64,000 bases of DNA from Ascarosepion bandense (Eukaryota; Mollusca; Cephalopoda; Sepiida; Sepiidae). The notes beneath the pieces are model-generated. The model was not told where the DNA came from and made no database searches. It saw only the letters and a program-made list of their open reading frames with translations. Where the stretch lies: the NCBI GenBank assembly GCA_037127315.1, contig JBBBDQ010001124.1:3273501-3337500 (forward strand). The letters run 5' to 3'. Made by a program: the position numbers and the translations under genes. Position 1 is the stretch's first letter, and each line of letters begins with the position of its first letter. Below are positions 60,027 through 64,000 of the stretch, in pieces.

Positions 60027-60534
60027 AGGGTCATTCCATGTCAAATCATCCAGACCTCGACACCCTTACGTCTCAGATTTTTTTCAAATTTTCACCATAT
60101 GTTGGTATCATAGAAACTAGAAAATCCTGAAAATTTGAGTGTCTAACTCTAAGCGGTTCCGGAAATATCGCACTTTTAGTATTTTATGAAAATTGTGTTT
60201 TGTTGCAAATTTCCGCCATTTTGAATTTACATTTTTGGGCATAAATCCATTTCTGTACAAGGTTCAGTCTTGAAAGTTTGCACTAAAATGGTTTTCCACA
60301 TGAGGAATCCAAAAATCATATCTAAAACCTCTGAAAATGAACTGTTTTTGAGTTATTGAACTTTTAAGCCAAGGTTTGGGTATTGGTCTCGCGCGTCCCA
60401 AAAAAACATGTGGCACTATGGGAAATTGAATTTTTTTTGTTTCTACACATTCTTGATAGTCTGAACTTGAATTCCTCCAAAAATGGTGTTTGGTTCTTTT
60501 CTCGTTAGCTCACAATTGAACCTCAAAGATGGGC
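60027..60534. repeat. Left terminal inverted repeat
   Basis: It matches 63727-63211 inverted. The GC-rich phrase 'ggtctcgcgcgtccc' and the inner end 'cctcaaagatgggc' are identical in both copies. Confidence 0.92.
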
Positions 60535-61383
60535 AGTTTCAGGGGCCTCACTTTAGACAGAGCTGTGTACAAGGAGTCACTTGACTTCATCACAAACAGG
60601 AAAACTTGAATTTTATTTTGACTTGCTGTTCCTTTAAGAAGTGGTATTATTGCTTTCTGATGTTTCTCTAAGTTGGATGAAACTATTTTGTTTGATGCAA
60701 GGGTGCAAGTAGCAGGTAAAGCCATGTAACCGGATAAGGACGAAAGGAATAAAGAAGAATTAATCTTTAATTATATTTCTGAAATTATTTGCAATATAGA
60801 ATTCAATATGTTTCCATTCTGTATGAACAACTTCTATATTGCATCCTGTAACCACCAGAAGTTTTCTAAGCCATTCACAAATAATGTCTATTTCATAATT
60901 TACAAAATGGATCAGTTCTCTTTTACATTCTGACTGTCATGATTGTACATGAATACCTTAATGAAGCTTTTCACTGCATCTTCAGTATTTAGTTATATTT
61001 GTTCCCAACAGATTTTGAAATTTTGACTCCCATTCTTTTTCAAGATAAAACTTAATTCACATTTTTCTCGTATTGTAGAATGTTTTGTAAAAAAATGAAT
61101 TTAGTTTAAGAAGTATATAATAATATTTAAAAATTCATTTAAATATTTTTATCAATAATAGCCTAGAAATTAAAAAAACAGTTTAAATGATTTTATATGT
61201 AATAAAATTATATTCTTTTTTAATTAAATAAATGGTAATCAATAAAAACAAAAAATAATAATAATGTTTATTTAATAACTACCCATTGGGCATTCTTAAT
61301 ACAAATCTCATTTGTGTTATTTTTAGAAATTCTAACTTAGTTTGTAAAACCTTGAAGCTGACTTTTTTCTTTGAAACTTTTAA
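60535..61383. other. Internal left region of the transposon, AT-rich
   Basis: The expected N-terminal coding part of the transposase was not found on the plus strand. On the minus strand, 60930-60760 reads CKRELIHFVNYEIDIICEWL and IEVVHTEWKHIEFYIA, and 60725-60510 has a 71-codon frame. Their meaning is unknown. Confidence 0.4.
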
Positions 61384-62949
61384 AAACAATGTTTATTTTT
61401 CATTGCCAAAAATCCTTTTCTTTTTTTTAATAAACAACAATTTGCTGCATTCAAAGAAAAATATCCAAATGTGAAAATTGGTTTCTCCAAGTTCTGCTCT
61501 CTCAGGCCAAAGTGGTGTGTCCCTGCTGGCTCATCAGGGACTCATTCAGTTTGTGTGTGCAGCACTCATCAAAATGCAGTGTTGCTTGTGGATGCAATTG
61601 ACTGGAAATGCACATACAAAGACTTGATTCAGAAACTGGTTTGTAACACAGATAACCGGGTCTGTATGATGCATCGTTGTGAATCATGTCCTGGGAGTGA
61701 AGCCCTCAAACAGTTCCTGGAGGATGAACTATCACACCTGGATATGGAATCTGAATTCCACTACTGCCAATGGCAGACAACTGATCGAGCTGCCCCGATG
61801 ACACTTACAACAACATATGGGGAGTACAAATTGCTTCTGGTGGAGAAGATTAATGAAATGACAAGACACTTGTACCTTGCCAAAGCCCAAGCACGTTATG
61901 TGAAGGCAAAAAAAGAAAATTTGGGAAAAAATGAGGTCATGGTGTTGGGTGATTTCGCTGAAAACTATCAGTTTCTCATTCAGAATGAGATACAAAGTTT
62001 TCACTGGAGCAAAGAGTACTGCACTCTTCACCCCCTTGTAATATACTACAAAGACAAAGATGGATTTCTACAACATCATTCGCTATGTTTTATCTCTGAT
62101 GACAATACACATGACACTTGCTTTGTTCACAAAATACAGACCATGATGACAGATTTCATCAAACAACATCTCACAGGTATCAACAAAATCTACTATGCTT
62201 CAGATGGTTGTGGTGCCCAATATAAGAATTTTAAAAACTTTCTTAATCTGTGCTTTCACAAAGATGATTATGGTATCGATGCTGAGTGGATATTTTTTGC
62301 AACCAGCCATGGAAAATCCCCTTGTGATGGGATTGGTGGTGCTGTTAAACGGCATGCAGCAAAGCGAAGCTTGCAGAGACCATTGAACAACCAGATTCTA
62401 ACTTACAAAGCATTACTGGAAGTGTGCCAAGCAGAAATGAAGTCCATTGTGTTCTTTGGAATTGACAAGGAAGACATGGTTGAGGTGAGGAATAGAATGA
62501 AGAAGAGGTTTGTGGATGGGAAAACAGTACCCGGGACGAGAAGTAGCCATCACTTTGTTCCACAATCAGGATGCAAGATTGGACACAAACTCTGTAGTGA
62601 GGATGAATCCTTTGTTGATATTCACGACTTTAAAATCCTCACTCATGTTGACATTGGAGATATTGCTCCTTCAACATATATAACATGTGTGTACAACTCA
62701 TTCTGGTGGGTCGGATTGGTGCAGAAAGTAAACCTCAATGAAGGTGATGTTGATGTTCAGTTCATGCACCCCCATGGTCCACGTAAAATATTCAACTGGC
62801 CTTCCAATGCTGACCAGTGTCCTGTTCCTTTCAAAAACATCATTTGTAGCATCCATGTACCTACAACAAACTCAAGTGGAAGGAGCTTTACTATTTCTGA
62901 CGAGGATTATGATAAAACTGTGACAGCATATGTTGCCTTACACTCATAA
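61384..62949 (+). CDS. Putative DDE-type transposase (unplaced family), N-terminus incomplete
   Basis: The frame is open from 61384 to the TAA at 62947 with no ATG at its left end. The first recognisable coding is FAAFKEKYPNVKIGFSKF from about 61441, so an upstream exon or lost start is likely. Residues below count from the GTG at 61471 (492 residues). N-terminal Cys/His clusters (C16, H25, C28, C30, H33 and C65, H68, C70, C73) look zinc-binding. A helical 120-150 region follows. Candidate acidic residues lie in VMVLGDFAENYQF (D161), YYASDGCGAQYKN (D245), and EWIFFATSHGKSPCDGIGG (E272, H280, D286), a D-D-E/D-like spacing for RNase-H-fold transposases. A C-terminal module (about 395-463: YNSFWWVGLV, VQFMHPHGPRKIF, WPSNADQCPVP) looks like a small beta-barrel. 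I recall similar uncharacterised proteins in many invertebrate genomes, but give no family name. The host gene alternative is excluded by the flanking TIRs. Confidence 0.75.
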   Translation, partial: KQCLFFIAKNPFLFFNKQQFAAFKEKYPNVKIGFSKFCSLRPKWCVPAGSSGTHSVCVCSTHQNAVLLVDAIDWKCTYKDLIQKLVCNTDNRVCMMHRCESCPGSEALKQFLEDELSHLDMESEFHYCQWQTTDRAAPMTLTTTYGEYKLLLVEKINEMTRHLYLAKAQARYVKAKKENLGKNEVMVLGDFAENYQFLIQNEIQSFHWSKEYCTLHPLVIYYKDKDGFLQHHSLCFISDDNTHDTCFVHKIQTMMTDFIKQHLTGINKIYYASDGCGAQYKNFKNFLNLCFHKDDYGIDAEWIFFATSHGKSPCDGIGGAVKRHAAKRSLQRPLNNQILTYKALLEVCQAEMKSIVFFGIDKEDMVEVRNRMKKRFVDGKTVPGTRSSHHFVPQSGCKIGHKLCSEDESFVDIHDFKILTHVDIGDIAPSTYITCVYNSFWWVGLVQKVNLNEGDVDVQFMHPHGPRKIFNWPSNADQCPVPFKNIICSIHVPTTNSSGRSFTISDEDYDKTVTAYVALHS

Positions 62950-63056
62950 GATGTTGTGTTGTCTTGATAGTTTTTGACTTTAATGTACTATCATACCACA
63001 TACGCACCCGGCATAGGTACTGTTTCTTAGTATCCATATCCCCTGCATTGATTACC

Positions 63057-63113
63057 AGAAAAATGGGCTTCTGTTCTTTCTTCCCAAGTTCACAATTAAA
63101 CCTAAAAAATGGG
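63057..63113. repeat. Third, diverged copy of the TIR inner end
   Basis: 'agttcacaattaaacctaaa' followed by aaatggg (63087-63113) repeats the left TIR inner end at 60507-60533 in direct orientation. Weaker likeness extends about 30 bp further left. It lies between the ORF and the right TIR. Confidence 0.7.
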
Positions 63114-63210
63114 TTAATCACATGACAATTTTTATGGGTTCATAAATGCTGCAAATACATTGTATCCACACCACATGATGCAGTTAATTTGGGAATGTCC
63201 ACTGTGATTG

Positions 63211-63727
63211 GCCCATCTTTGAGGTTCAATTGTGAGCTAACGAGAAAAGAACCAAACACCATTTTTGGAGGAATTCAAGTTCAGACTATCAAGAATGTGT
63301 AGAAACAAAAAAAATTCAATTTCCCATAGTGCCACATGTTTTTTTGGGACGCGCGAGACCAATACCCAAACCTCGGCTTAAAAGTTCAATAACTCAAAAA
63401 CAGTTCATTTTCAGAGGTTTTAGATATGATATTTGGATTCCTCATGTGGAAAACCATTTTAGTGCAAATTTTCAAGACTGAACCTTGTCTAGAAATGGAC
63501 TTATGCCCAAAAATGTAAATTCAAAATGGCGGAAATTTGCAACAAAACACAATTTTCATAAAATACTAAAAGTGCGATATTTCCGGAACCGCTTAGAGTT
63601 AGATGCTCAAATTTTCAGGATTTTCTAGTTTCTATGATACCAACATATGGTGAAAATTTGAAAAAAATCTGAGAGGTAAGGGTGTCAAAGATGTTTTTTT
63701 CTGGATGATTTGAGATGGAATTACCCT
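63211..63727. repeat. Right terminal inverted repeat
   Basis: The inverted partner of 60027-60534. The tip carries an extra 'aaaaaacatcttt'-type replacement near 63688-63701. Confidence 0.92.
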
Positions 63728-64000
63728 ACAGGTAATTGACTATTCTTCTAGAATCATTAGCAATGAACTGTATGTAGAAGTTCCATTAGAGTTCAGACGA
63801 AATTTGAAGAAATTTCACAAAGTGATGTTGGAGAAAGCAAAACAAAAAGATTTCTAGAAAATATTTGCTATTCTGTTATTGGTTGATTTTTTATTTCTTT
63901 TTTTTTAATTTGTTTAGAAAAAGAAATTATTAAAAGCCTTAATACAAATGAATATGAAATAAACCAACTGTAAAATAAAATAAAAAATGTAATTAGAATC
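63728..64000. other. Flanking AT-rich sequence, nothing assigned
   Basis: No ORF or repeat was recognised to the window end. Confidence 0.4.

Larger units (their letters stand above)
60027..63727 (+). mobile_element. DNA transposon with ~510-bp terminal inverted repeats
   Basis: The left TIR is 60027-60534 and the right TIR 63211-63727. They are inverted copies with about a dozen substitutions plus one 5- versus 14-base replacement near the tip. Termini read agggtcattccatgtcaaat on the left and, inverted, agggtaattccatctcaaat on the right. Flanks share only 'ac', so a 2-bp target duplication is possible but weak. Inside is the long ORF 61384-62949. TIR likeness points to a fairly recent insertion, beside LINE-II. 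Confidence 0.88.

Noticed and set aside
41526..64000. Further exons of the TfR/NAALAD-like gene
   Set aside because: I looked for the expected 'VANA..GA.GVLIY' and 'TPG.P' segments and found none; they probably lie beyond the window.

Overview
The window looks like AT-rich, non-coding-dominated DNA from an animal with large, repeat-filled introns. The tRNA-derived and 5S-derived SINEs, CR1/Jockey-like and Tx1-like LINEs, Helitron-like ends and abundant (TA)n/(CA)n tracts fit a lophotrochozoan, most likely a mollusc and perhaps a cephalopod. That placement is inference, because no species marker is present. There are no bacterial-type operons, no CRISPR and no credible intact rRNA or tRNA gene.

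Only two segments look like host coding sequence. They are plus-strand exons at 21847-22138 and 41403-41525. Both have good splice signals, they join in phase 0 across an intron of 19,264 bp, and together they read as the start of the ectodomain and part of the protease-associated (PA) domain of a transferrin-receptor / glutamate-carboxypeptidase-II (M28B) family protein. The rest of that gene was not found and probably lies outside the window.

Everything else is mobile-element debris. A tRNA-derived SINE family (SINE-A) occurs about a dozen times on both strands. Three LINE families are present as truncated pieces: LINE-I and LINE-II are CR1/Jockey-like, LINE-III is RTE-like. LINE-I pieces occur at 4.2, 8.1-9.1, 23.9, 26.6, 34.1, 37.5, 38.9, 39.8, 42.7, 53.2 and 54.0 kb. 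A broken Tx1-like LINE with both ORFs lies on the minus strand at 29.4-33.7 kb. A broken Ty3/gypsy element (gag, RT, integrase traces) lies on the minus strand at 49.7-53.1 kb. A clear hAT MITE with an 8-bp target duplication is at 38.1 kb, and two full-length 5S-rRNA-derived sequences are at 7.3 and 49.1 kb. A tandem array of ~60-bp poly-T-linked units that switches orientation is at 11.3-12.3 kb.

The best candidate for something under-described is a 3.7-kb DNA transposon at 60027-63727. It has ~510-bp terminal inverted repeats that are about 97-98% alike over most of their length, and one long open reading frame (61384-62949). The protein has Cys/His-rich N-terminal clusters, Asp-containing blocks that could form a DDE-type active site, and a separate C-terminal module. 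I could not place it in a named transposase superfamily from sequence alone.
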